A stretch of DNA of 64,000 nt from Phallus indusiatus (lineage: Eukaryota; Basidiomycota; Agaricomycetes; Phallales; Phallaceae), in the NCBI GenBank assembly GCA_027605045.1, contig JAQFWX010000008.1, positions 682,001 through 746,000 of the forward strand. Reading direction: 5' to 3'. Position 1 is the first letter of the stretch; every line of letters starts with the position of its first letter. Under the pieces are notes generated by a model, which saw only the letters and a list, made by a program, of their open reading frames with translations, was not told where the DNA came from and did not search any database. Both the position numbers and the translations under genes were made by a program. Below, piece by piece: positions 30,201 to 41,085 of this stretch.

Positions 30201-33200
30201 TGACCGGTCTATTCCCCATTGATGAACTTGTTGAAGAAGTTGAATCGCGGAATCGTCTGAAACTAATTCAGCCCTGGATCAAGTCGAAAATGGATGCGGG
30301 AAGTCAAGACCCAGCGCTATACAATGCATTTGCGAAGATTCTTGTTGATAGTAACAACAATCCTGAGGCATTCCTTAAGGAGAACACTGTGCGTGCAGTT
30401 TACTTGTCTTGATTCACTCATTGATTCCTGATAGATCTATGAACCTCTCGTTGTCGGAAAATACTGTGAAAAACGTGATCCTTATTTGGCCTTTATTGCC
30501 TATGCGAAAGGTTTCTGCGACGAAGAATTGATTCATATTACCAATGAGAACTCCATGTTCAAACACCAGGCACGCTACCTCGTTAAGCGTCGACAACTGG
30601 ATTTGTGGGCTCAGGTCCTTAATCCTGATAACATTTACCGCCGGCAGTTGATTGATCAGGTTCGTCGGATGTGGATGATTACCTTCCTTTTGTTTAATAT
30701 TCTTTCTAGGTTATAGCTACTGCTCTCCCTGAATCTACCGATCCCGACGATGTTTCGGTTACAGTAAAAGCATTCATCGCGGCGGATCTTCCTCTTGAAT
30801 TGATTGAAATCCTGGAGAAAATCATATTAGAGCCCTCTCCCTTCCAAGAAAATAGGAATTTGCAAAACCTTTTGCTTCTTACCGCCATTCGTGCCGAACC
30901 CGCCAAAGTTGTCAGTCTAATAAGCAAGCTGCAACACTACGACTATAACGATATCGCTCGCATTGCGACTGAAAACCATCTGTACGAGGAAGCCCTTTCG
31001 ATCTACAAGAAATACAATCAACATGCTGAGGCTATCAATGTTTTGGTCGAGCATATCGTCAGTCTTGATCGCGGGGTCGAATACGCAAACAAGGTCAATC
31101 TACCGGAAGTATGGAGTCGATTGGCTAAAGCTCAGCTAGACGGGCTTAGAATCAAAGATTCTATCGGTAAATTTGTTCTTAAAATTCATCCTGAAGTAGC
31201 TGCTAATTTCCGAATTAGACTCGTATATCAAGGCTAACGATCCTTCTAACTTCGCTGAGGTCATTGAGATTGCCAATCAAGCTGGCAAACAGGATGACCT
31301 TGTTCGGTACCTTCAAATGGCCAGGAAGACCTTACGAGAACCTAAGATCGATACCGAGCTGGCCTATGCGTATGCTAAAACTGACAGGCTTCATGATATG
31401 GAAGACTTCCTTTCTCTTACCAACGTCGCCGATATCATGGCTGTCGGAGAAAAATGTTTCCAAGACGAATTATACCAAGCATCAAAACTGTTGTTCTCGA
31501 GTATTTCGAACTGGGCTCGTCTGGCGACGACTTTAATTTATCTTAACGAAAATCAAGCCGCCGTCGAGAGTGCAAGAAAAGCGGGTAATACACAGTAAGA
31601 TTTCGCGGTACGCTAAATGGTTTATCATTGTCTAAAATTCTTCATATTAGGGTGTGGAAGCAAGTACACGCAGCATGTTTGGCGAAGCAAGAATTCCGTT
31701 TGGTATGAGCTTGCATTTGCAACGAAGTTACTTTATTTTTGATAAAATTTTAGGCTCAAATTTGTGGTTTAAATATCATCGTCCACGCAGTAAGTAACCC
31801 TATAAAGATAAAAGATAAACCTTACCCTTTGAGCAGGAAGAACTTCCCGGGATCGTACGAAATTATGAGAGGGAGGGTCATTTCGAGGAAGTCATATCTC
31901 TCCTTGAGGCAGGGCTCAGCTTGGAGCGAGCACATGTATGATTTTTCATTCTTATGTGTTTGTTTGTTAACTCATTCTTTTGTAGAAAGGGGTGTTCACA
32001 AATCTGGCCGTTCTTTACAGCAAATATCGTCCTGAGAAACGTAACTACTTTCGCTTTTTATACCATTTCATGAGATGAACATTAATTTAGTGATGGAACA
32101 CCTTAAACTATTTGTCTCCCGCATAAATATTCCACAGGTACTGTACTCGATTTTATTCTTATGGGTTCTATTCATTCATCAATATAAGGTCATCAAAGCT
32201 GCAGAAAGTGCACATCTCTGGTCGGAATTAGTTTTCTTATATGTGAAATATGACGAGTTTGTAAGTAGAGAACCTTGACTTGTACATCCGTTGTGTAACC
32301 ACGAGACAGGACAATGCTGCTCTTGCCATGATGGAACGAGCCGCTGATGCATGGGAGCATAGCCAGTTCAAGGAAATCATCGTTCGAGTAGCGAATGTGG
32401 AAATGTATGTTTTTATTCGCCCAAACTTGGTCTCATTTCTAACAATACATTAGATATTATAAGGTTAATCCTTTTGAGAGTCCGTTTGCCTGATGCTCAT
32501 ATATTATTTTCATAGGCACTCTCGTTCTACTCAGAACAGCAGCCTTTACTAATAACAGATCTCCTGGCCGTTTTGATTCCCCGAATTGATCATACCCGTG
32601 TTGTTCGCATATTTATTGCTCAAGACAATGTACCGTTAATCCGCGCATATCTCATCGCTGTGCAGAATGTAGGCTTTCGCATTTGAATCAAAAAGTCGAC
32701 ACTAACCTCTTCTTGCAGCTGAACATTGAAGCCGTCAACAATGCCTATAATGAATTATTGATTGAAGAGGAAGATTACAAGACACTACGAGATTCAATCG
32801 ACACTTTTGATAACTTCAACAGTACCGCTTTAACGAGGCGTCTAGAGGGACACGAGCTTTTAGAGTTCAGACGACTTGCAGCGCATTTGTATAAGGTATA
32901 CTAACTTTCATATGTGTTACAACTTATTGCTTAAACATGAGTAGAAACATGCTAAATGGGAAGAATCAATATCTCTCTCAAAACAAGACAAGCTGTTTGG
33001 AGATGCTATAATCACAGCCGCCACTTCAGGTTCTATGGAAGTTGCCGAGGATTTACTCACATACTTCGTGGATATAGGAAACAAAGAGTGTTTCGGCGCG
33101 ATGTTGTATGCTTGCTTCGATCTGCTTCGACCCGATATCGTAGAGGAATTGTCGTGGCGACACGCGCTTCAAGATTTCCATATGCCGTATAAACTCCAAA

Positions 33201-33574
33201 GTCAACGCCATTTGATAGAAAAAGTGAGTTAAGACACCCAATATCTGACAACCCTATAGCTTATACGCGGATTGCAGTTGTCCAAGCTTGAGAAAGAAGT
33301 TGCTGAGAGATCACGAAAAGAAACTCAAAAAGAACAGCAAGAAGCTGATCAGCCTATCATCAATCCTGCCATTGGAAACCGATTGCTCATCACCCAGAAC
33401 GGGTCAGTGATTTAGCTTCAGGCATCTAGTTGCGTCGTCTAAAAATCTTTGTAGCTTTACGGGAGTACCAGCGCCAGCATTTGGGAATGGTATTAAATCG
33501 GTTAGTTTTTTCTTTCGTTCCTGGAAACATTATTGAATCATTTACAGCATTTGACTGGCTTCGGACAGTTCTAA
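27212..33574 (+). CDS. CHC1: Clathrin heavy chain
   Basis: Forms the legs of the clathrin triskelion that coats Golgi, endosomal and plasma-membrane vesicles. ATG 27212 reads [20 protein letters not shown]. The N-terminal beta-propeller follows ([45 protein letters not shown]), which binds adaptor clathrin boxes such as those of AP-1. The rest is the long alpha-solenoid of heavy-chain repeats ([56 protein letters not shown]-type [18 protein letters not shown] near 32330). The tail reads SYKQENR-like [33 protein letters not shown] and HLTGFGQF with TAA 33572-33574. Over 20 short introns. The protein is full length and appears undamaged. It converges on the Rho gene. Confidence 0.97.
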
Positions 33575-33768
33575 CTCATGCCTCATCATGTTTTTGTAAA
33601 TATATAATTATTTTTTGCTCTGAAATTCTGAAAACGACCAACGCTGTCAATTAATATACATGCCATAAGCTTGTACCGCTTGTAAAATAATTTCCCAGAA
33701 TAAGGGTGAAACCTTCAACATAAATTCGGCTTAAAAAAAGTCCAAAGAACATCAATATGTATATCTTG

Positions 33769-34998
33769 TCACATGAGTACACAGCAGGTATTGTTGCCGG
33801 CTGCCTGTCTGGTTGACACAGCACAACGTGCAGCCTCGTACTATTCCTAGTGATCAGCTATGATTTATATAGAATTGACCATGCTTACGAAGACTTGTTC
33901 GACACCGCGGTTGTGTTTGCTACTGCACTCTAAACAACGAATGAGTTTTCTTCTGCGAAACTGATTTCAAAGTAATCATTCACCTAGATATCGACTGGCT
34001 CGTATCCGTCTAGCCATCATCAGCCCCTGTCCTCGTTATCAGATTGCGCAACGGGGAATTTCATTGTTAAACCCTACCTCCTCGTACTGTACGGGACTTC
34101 GATTAGACCGTGCTAACCGTTCTGCAACATCTCTATCCTCGCGCAAGTCACACTTCAGAGCTGGACGACTCTCAATATTTTTTGATCGGTACTTTGATAC
34201 ACTCATACATACCAGTGAGAACGATCTATGACAGTATGAAAATCGTTATGATAAATATGAAGCAAATACGGACCTTCACTCCAGGACAGTATTCCAATAT
34301 TTCCCTTATCCACTAAGGAGTAGTTTCTTCAACAGGTGAAAGTAAGCAGCTAAGGTATGGCATACCCTATATTCAACGTTCTCCAAAGAGACCGGATTAT
34401 CAACCTAAAGGTCATAATGAATTTGTAAAGGTGCTTCAGAATAGGTTCGGAAAAAAATGTACCGAAAAACAAAGGATGATAACGTGTGTCTCGGCATATG
34501 ATAGAGTGCGCAATTGATCGAAATCCTCTTGGCCTACTCATCGTGAATATTATAGCTCTTTCCAATTCCAAGTTAAACCGATGGGTTCGTACCGGCAGTG
34601 TCCCATAAGCTCAGTTCAACTATCTGATCCTCTATATGAACGTCTTGAACGTAATTCTCGAATACTGTCGGTTCGCTAGCCAAAAAGAACGTATTGTCAG
34701 CTAATCTTCGGAGCTACCGGTAATGAAAACGCACTATATTTGAGTGAAATACCCTCGTGTATAAACGTTGAGCCTTGATAGTGTGTGTTATTGGATAAAA
34801 GAAGAATGTCGGTTTATTGAATACACCCGAACTTACAGTGACGTCTTTGTGGAGGGTCAAACGAAAGCTAAACATGATACTTCAAGAAAATCGCACCTTT
34901 CCACAAGCTCCATCTCCCACCACGACTATCTTTCTTTGCAATGGTCGCCTACTCAAAGGATTGAAACCACTTGTGGTATCAGAGGAACATAGTGGCAT
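33769..34998 (-). CDS. RHO3: Rho-family small GTPase, Rho3-like
   Basis: Membrane-anchored GTPase, 210 residues by my reading, in about ten exons. ATG at 34998: [21 protein letters not shown]-loop GDGACGKTS at residues 28-36, switch [11 protein letters not shown] (50-59), switch [19 protein letters not shown] (74-90) with the catalytic Gln kept, ALKCDLRED (132-140) and [12 protein letters not shown] (172-183). It ends CCVLM, a CAAX box with terminal Met, which predicts farnesylation, and TGA 33769-33771. One exon is just 13 nt (34213-34225), encoding IVLT. The ALKCDL motif and the form of the effector region suit the Rho3 group, which in yeasts controls polarity and exocytosis; Rho2/Rho4 cannot be fully excluded. 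No single exon is long, so open-frame searches miss the gene. Confidence 0.9.
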
Positions 34999-35348
34999 TG
35001 TACATAGACGCGAAGTGTTTGTCAGCAACAGCCTTTCCCAAGCCCCGATTTTGATTAAATCTAACACTCGGCACATGACGCATGATGCATGATGGGTTGA
35101 ACATAGGCCTATGTATTGTCTGTATCTATATAAATAATAAAAAGAAAATCGGTGTAGTCCATTTTATACTAATTGGGAAACAAGAAGTTGGAAGCATAAC
35201 GCGTGAAATGTTCTAAAGGTCTAAGTTCTAAAGATATAAAGTAGTCTGGCCCAGGCCTCGTATCACATCAGCAGGCTGGAGAAGTTAAGGGAATCTTGAC
35301 TGAGGTCTAAAAATCCGAATTAATCTGATATGGCAGGGAGTGAAAAAA
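34999..35348 (-). other. Intergenic, 350 bp
   Basis: Lies between the Rho start codon and the serine dehydratase stop codon, both minus strand. It presumably holds the Rho promoter and the dehydratase 3' end. Nothing else seen. Confidence 0.5.
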
Positions 35349-38088
35349 TTAGTGGCACACCGCAAGACCCGAAAGACTGGTCTCCTTATATTTAACGGAC
35401 ATATCTCGTGCAGTCAATCGCATTGCTTCAATAGCTTCATCTAGTGTTACTGCGTAAACGCCATCGCTAGCCATGGCCAACTGAGACGCTGTAACAGCCT
35501 TTACCGCTATTCAACAAAAGGTAAGTGTCGAGTGATGCAAGCAAGAATTAGATATAAAGCCGGTACCTCCGAGACTGTTTCTTTCAATGCAAGGAACCTG
35601 AACCAAACCATCTATGGGATCACAAGTCAAACCTAAATTGTGTTCTATTCCAATTTCGGCTGCCTGTAAAACGGTTTCCGGCGAAGCACCCATGCATGCG
35701 GCGAACCCGGCAGCAGCCATCGAGCACGCCACTGTTTGATAATAATGAGGAATTTTGAAATGAAAAGCACTGAAGTTACGGACCTCCAACCTCCGCCTGA
35801 CATCCGCCTTCTGCGGCAGAAATGGTGCTACCACGCTAATTCAAAGTTGAACCCTCCAAAAGCTTTCACTAGAATAAACAAACCTTGAAAAGCATTCCAA
35901 CAGCTGCCGCAGTTAACAAGAAAGTTTTGATGCTTTTTTCGGCATCCTCGCTCACGAACTAGTATATAAGCGTCAGTAAGAGCAAATGACTGAGTATAGA
36001 CTTACTTCTACGATGTACTTCAAGACTGCCGGGATTACTCCTGCAGCACCATTGGTAGGACTTGTTACAATACGTCCACCACTGGCATTGACCTCGTTTA
36101 CACTTATTGCATAGCAGCTGAGCCAGTCCATAGCCTACAGAAATTTAAAATTGAAATAAAGAAATAGTGGAAGCTCCGTACAGGAAAACCGTTTTTCGCT
36201 GAAGAAGTTAGTACATAAACATTTATCAGGAGTACAAAATAAGCTCACGGGAGGCATGGGTAAAATTGGGTGATCAAAGGAGCCGACGACCTTAGTGGGT
36301 TGAGAATGTCTCTTGATAGGTCGGGCTTTAGAGTGGTGTGAAGCTGTTATCGTCCGTCGACGCTCTAGCATTACTAGAATCTGATATCTGAACCTCCCCT
36401 GGTCCCGCAATTGCGACTGGCGTTGCCGGGGTATCGATGACAGGTGTTTGGGCAGTCGATATAGCGGGATAAAACCTGCAATAATCAATGGAAGAAGGTT
36501 ACACCAAGAGAAAATAGCTAACCCTCTCATCAGGCGTCGATAGAGGCCAGGAGCCCTTCTACGCAATCCCAATCTTCCAGGTAGTACAGTCTCCGGGGTG
36601 AGAACACCTGATCGTATGCAGTCATCCATAACGGACCAAATACGGTATAACTAATTAATTAAACATAGGTTTAAATAATTGAATGTACGTTCGAGAGATG
36701 GCCACCTTATTGTGAATCTCCTCATGAGTATGGAAATGCAGTTCGTTGTCGAATACTAATTGAGCGATTGTCATCTGAAGTTGATGTTAGCTGGAGTATC
36801 GTAGATTGTATAGAAGGATTACGTTGTGTTTTCGGGTGAGCGCAAGGAGGGAATCCCTGAAGAAAATAGGTATGGTGGCTGACTTGGTCTAGGATTTAGC
36901 TTGGAGTCTGAAGCATCCGAAACCGATGACTTGGCAAGTCGAGCCGAGTCAACAGTGCTTTTGTTGACTCCTTTATAATAGAGATTTTCATCATCTAGTC
37001 AAGAACCGGGTTGGTAAGAGCTGATATTCTTAGATATAAAGTGCCTGACATTTAGTCTTTTCATTGACGACGAAGCCTCCTCCAACGCTAATGAACGAAG
37101 ATTAGTGATCATCTACCATCTCTGACAATATGTACCTAAAATATTCATTTGTTGCCAAAAGATCACCATTTGCATCGAAGACGGTAAATCGCATCCCGTT
37201 TGGGTGTGTTTTCAAAACCTGGTCCCATCTAGTATTTCTAAGATTGAGAGTAGGCTTTCGCAAGAAAATCTCACCTCCAGAGCATGTCGCGATCCATATC
37301 ATAAGTAATGCGGTGTTTTCCTCCGAGAAGAAGTGTTTTATTTTCAAGAATAGCCTCATACCTGGATGGGATAGTCCCGGTATCTATTGTTTCAGGGTCT
37401 GACCCTATCCTAACGTTAATATATAGTGTAAGTTGACACAGTAGTATTTCCGCACCCTCGAGACCAAGAAGAATCGCTTGCGGAGTATGATGACTGGGAT
37501 ACGCATTTACAAACAAATAGAAGAAGAGTAAGAAGAATGGCCTACTCACCCTTTTCCTGTAGCCGCCAAACTGCCATATCTAATTGTTTCGTTCAGCTTG
37601 TGAAAAGTATATGGACATAACGTGAGCTTACAGGTGTATTTTGACTTGATGAACCTGTGAAAAGAGCTCGGTAATTAAATCGAACGGTCATTCTCTCACT
37701 AGACCACTTGCTTTCTCCAGTAAACCAAGTTCTTGCAAGTCAAACATGAAAATCCTTGCAGCCCTCATTGGCCCAACGGTATGAGAACTTGACGGTCCCA
37801 CTGGAAAACGTTAACCAGAGAACATGATTCCAATAAGCGGAAGAGTTGCCAACCTCCGATACTAAAAAGGTCGAAAGTGGATATTACAGCGTGCTCTGGC
37901 CGAGGAGGATCGTCTTGTGTGTCATTCTCCACAGGGTTCAAGGCTTGATCAGTAGAATATGACCGATGGTAATCCCGTGCATGATGATACTTCAGACAAG
38001 CAGTTCGATAAGATGATGTCACATTCTGCAACTGACTGCAAGAAGTACGTCTGATAGGGCAGACCAGGCTTCGAATGATGTGAGTCAT
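35349..38088 (-). CDS. L-serine dehydratase, iron-sulfur (bacterial SdaA) type, mitochondrial
   Basis: Deaminates L-serine to pyruvate using a 4Fe-4S cluster rather than PLP. ATG 38088 begins [20 protein letters not shown]; the first 50 or so residues are Arg/Ser-rich, nearly free of acidic residues, and reach HRSYST, a good mitochondrial presequence. Then comes the beta domain: [10 protein letters not shown] joined to [16 protein letters not shown], and [20 protein letters not shown]. The alpha domain has [57 protein letters not shown] and [18 protein letters not shown]; the cysteines in GGCQ, TCDP and VPCI are the expected cluster ligands. It ends [17 protein letters not shown] 35349-35351. 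Alpha and beta parts are fused as in single-chain bacterial enzymes. A standard fungal serine deaminase would be PLP-dependent (Cha1). Confidence 0.92.
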
Positions 38089-38642
38089 GCAGCTTGAAGG
38101 ATTTGCGATTTCCCTCTGGAAACGACAGGCTCGGTAACAAGTTGGCGCCCTCAAAGGATCAAAAAATAGAACAGCAACATTTTTTTAAACGTCAAGTCAT
38201 CGGCAGCAGCAAGAAAAAAACTCGGCTGCGCTGGCGCTCCGTGACATTGGGTCATCTTAGTAAGCGGCAAGTTTACGCCGTTCCCTAATTGCTCCTTCCC
38301 GCTAATCTGAAATGACTATCATGCTTTATCATGCTAGACTATCCTAGGCTTCCATGACAGTCACGTACCAACAATTTACCTAAAATCTGCCTTTCAGCAG
38401 GGCGAACAGTCATAAACTTTACATAAACTTTTCCGAAAAGAGTTCAGAGTTAACGTTCTCATGACGTTGGGAAAAAATAAACGCAGCCTGGACTCGGCCC
38501 GAGTAGTCGAGAATTTCGTAAAGCTCAAAGAGAAGGAAAGCCGACATGCAAAGCACATTTTATAGCATATAAATAGGCATGCATCCAGTGGTCAACTTGT
38601 TCGTGCTGTGAACGGTCCTCTCACTGAGCTCCCTCCGCTGCC
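38089..38642. other. Divergent upstream region, 554 bp
   Basis: Separates the serine dehydratase and transporter start codons. A TATA-like element lies on the right side (separate entry). A run rich in short GC and AT blocks gives no coding exon. Otherwise nothing recognisable. Confidence 0.5.
38568..38575 (+). promoter_or_regulatory. TATA-like box upstream of the transporter gene
   Basis: TATAAATA sits about 70 bp before the ATG at 38643. Position and sequence fit a core promoter element; transcription start not known. Confidence 0.45.
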
Positions 38643-40685
38643 ATGGTATCCTTGTCAGTTGGAACGCTTATTTATCTAGGCGCAATGCCCCTTGTGAAGA
38701 CGTAAGTTTTGCTTTATCTGAATTGATGATTAGCTTAACGCTACCGCAGATACTTGACCATTGGTTTCGGGTACATTATGGCACGTTTGGATCTGTTCCC
38801 AGCATCCGCATCGAGAGGAGCTTCTCATATCACTATGAATCTGGCCCTACCTTGCCTAGTGTTTGCGAATATCGTCCCCGGTAATCTGATCAATCTGACC
38901 AAATCCATTACCTTACTGATGAATATCAATTAGCCTTTACCCCGTCGAATATATCTGCTCTTGGACCCTTGTTCTTGCTGGGATTTGTTTATCAGTTTCT
39001 TGGCTTTCTTTTCGGTACAAATAGCACCTACATGCATGCTTCACCTTATACTCATGACAAGTATCAGGCTTATTCATCCGGGAAGTTTGTTATGTCCCCC
39101 GGAACTTTTATCAAGGATTGGTTGTCATGTGTGCCACTTCCAACTGGGGAAATCTCCGCAAGTTCAATTGCATGCCCTTTTACTGTATCGACTAAGATCT
39201 CTTTCACCAGCAACTGCTGTTGTTCTGTCCGTTACCCAAGTCGCTCCCTTTAATCCAGCGACGGATCCTGACTGTAAGAGCCTAGTTCAACGTTCAAATG
39301 TCTCCGTCAGATGCGATCGGAAAGTTTAGTAGGAGTTTCATATGTATCAATATTCATCGTTGCCTATTTCCTGGGCTTTTGGGTTTCGGGTGCTGCACAC
39401 TCAATATCTTGGGATTATCTACCCCATATACCTCAGGGCGAGGCCGCTGAACAAAAGGTTGTTTGGAAAGAAAAACCACTCGGGAAATGGTTTTATCGAA
39501 CGATCCTCAGATACGATGCAATTACGTTTACTACAAACGAACCTCTAACAGAAAAACGGGATGCCGAGAAAAACGAAAATGACAATATCACAGCGATTTC
39601 GGCCCTGAACTCAAACGGTGAGCTTACGAGGCGATTATCGAACTCGTCCAAGGTCGCCTCTCCGGAGACAACAATTCAGGACACCGCTGCAGATACCGCC
39701 GCAGTGATTCCAGCAACCAGTGTGGAACTGCCGCCAGAGGGATTACCAGTTCCTTGGTACAAGCCTGCCCTTCATCGACTACGCCAAGTATTGTCTGTCC
39801 TTGCCACTCCTGTAACTGTTGTTTTGGCCATATCTATTCCAATTGCTTTGGTCCAGCCTTTGAAATCCCTATTCGTGGATACCACTGCTCAAGGAGGTCC
39901 AAATTGGAAAGGTCCGGACGGGAGACCCCCTCTATTTTTCATAATAGATACGGGTTAGTATCGCAAAACTATTACATTAGTTCGTATCCTCATCGTTTAA
40001 AAACACCAGCCACCTTCGTTGGCAATCTGACCGTGCCGATGGGTTTGATCCTACTGGGAGCAAGTTTTGCTCGTCTAAAACTTCCTCGTCCACTCTCTAG
40101 ATTACCGTGGATAGCCATGATTTCTGTGACTATAGCAAAAATGGTTATTATGCCTGTATTTGGTATTTTCGTGGTTCAAGCCATGGTGAAGAACGGGTTA
40201 ATTTCTCCGTAAGTGGTACATTTTATATCACCACTACTACTTTATTGACAAGTAGAAAAAAATCAAGTCAAAGTAAAGTGGAGCGATTCGTGACAATCTT
40301 TTTAGCAGGAACGCCAGCTGCCGTTAAGTAAGTGTGTTTCAAGTGCTTTCACTGGTCTAATGACAAGTCATTTGTCTCCTTCCACTTAGTCAAATGATTG
40401 CTACCCAGCTATATTCCCCGGATGGAACTGTAGATACCTTGTCCGTAAGTAGGATGTCTCAAATGGCCCGAACATATCAACTAATATTGACCCACAAAGG
40501 CTTTCATTTTAATTCAATGTACGTCATTACGCGAATTTCTCTCAAAAGCATTACCCTTAACCGTTATCTAGACGTGTTCATGTTTATCGGTTCTTCGTAA
40601 GTTGACTCAGAACTATCTTTTTGGATCAATCCAATTCTCACCGAAACTTAGGGCGTTAGCTGCCATTGCGATCGCGCTACTATAA
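38643..40685 (+). CDS. Auxin efflux carrier (PIN-like) family membrane transporter
   Basis: Integral membrane protein of the PIN-like family (yeast Ecm3/YLR152C group); substrate unknown in fungi. ATG 38643: MVSLSVGTLIYLGAMPLVKT. N-terminal helices include LTIGFGYIMARLDLFPASAS and GASHITMNLALPCLVFANIV. The family motif NWGNLPTAVVLS is created by a GC-AG intron (39158-39210, donor GCAAGT). A long hydrophilic loop (about 39420-39740, Thr/Glu-rich) separates the two helix bundles. The second half has VLATPVTVVLAISIPIALVQ, FVGNLTVPMGLILLGASFAR and VTIAKMVIMPVFGIFVV. The last small exons give FILIQYVFMFIGSSALAAIA, then IALL and TAA 40683-40685. The architecture matches the full-length family. Confidence 0.9.
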
Positions 40686-41085
40686 TAGACCAAACAAAAA
40701 TGCCGATCGGATGGCTTACCCATGTTCTCACTATAGATCCCTTCATAGACATTGTATCACATATAGGGCATTGTTTTTTTTTCATGTACTGCTGCATATA
40801 TATACATATCATATAACCAAACCCTCTTGATCCTGAGCTCATGACCGGTCCTTATTGTGTTCTCCGATTCGTTTTTACTATCGATAAAAAATCAAACATA
40901 TTTTAAAATACTATTGATACGTAATGCGATTGAACGTCCACAAACTAACATTATGACAAACTATGCATAAAAAAAGTAACAAAACGGTATGATGTGCCAG
41001 TAAATAATGCGAATCCAAAGTAAATATATACGAAGCATAACCAGTCTTTGAGATAGTCCATCACCCCCCCTTCAGTGAGTGACTA
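40686..41085. other. Convergent 3' intergenic region, 400 bp
   Basis: AT-rich DNA between the stop codons of the transporter and BUD6. It will hold both 3' untranslated regions; a T-rich run at 40770-40785 and an AT stretch at 40880-41030 are present. No gene seen. Confidence 0.5.

Noticed and set aside
34768..35092. Plus-strand ORFs of 74 and 91 codons
   Set aside because: They are antisense shadows of the first exons of the Rho gene on the minus strand.
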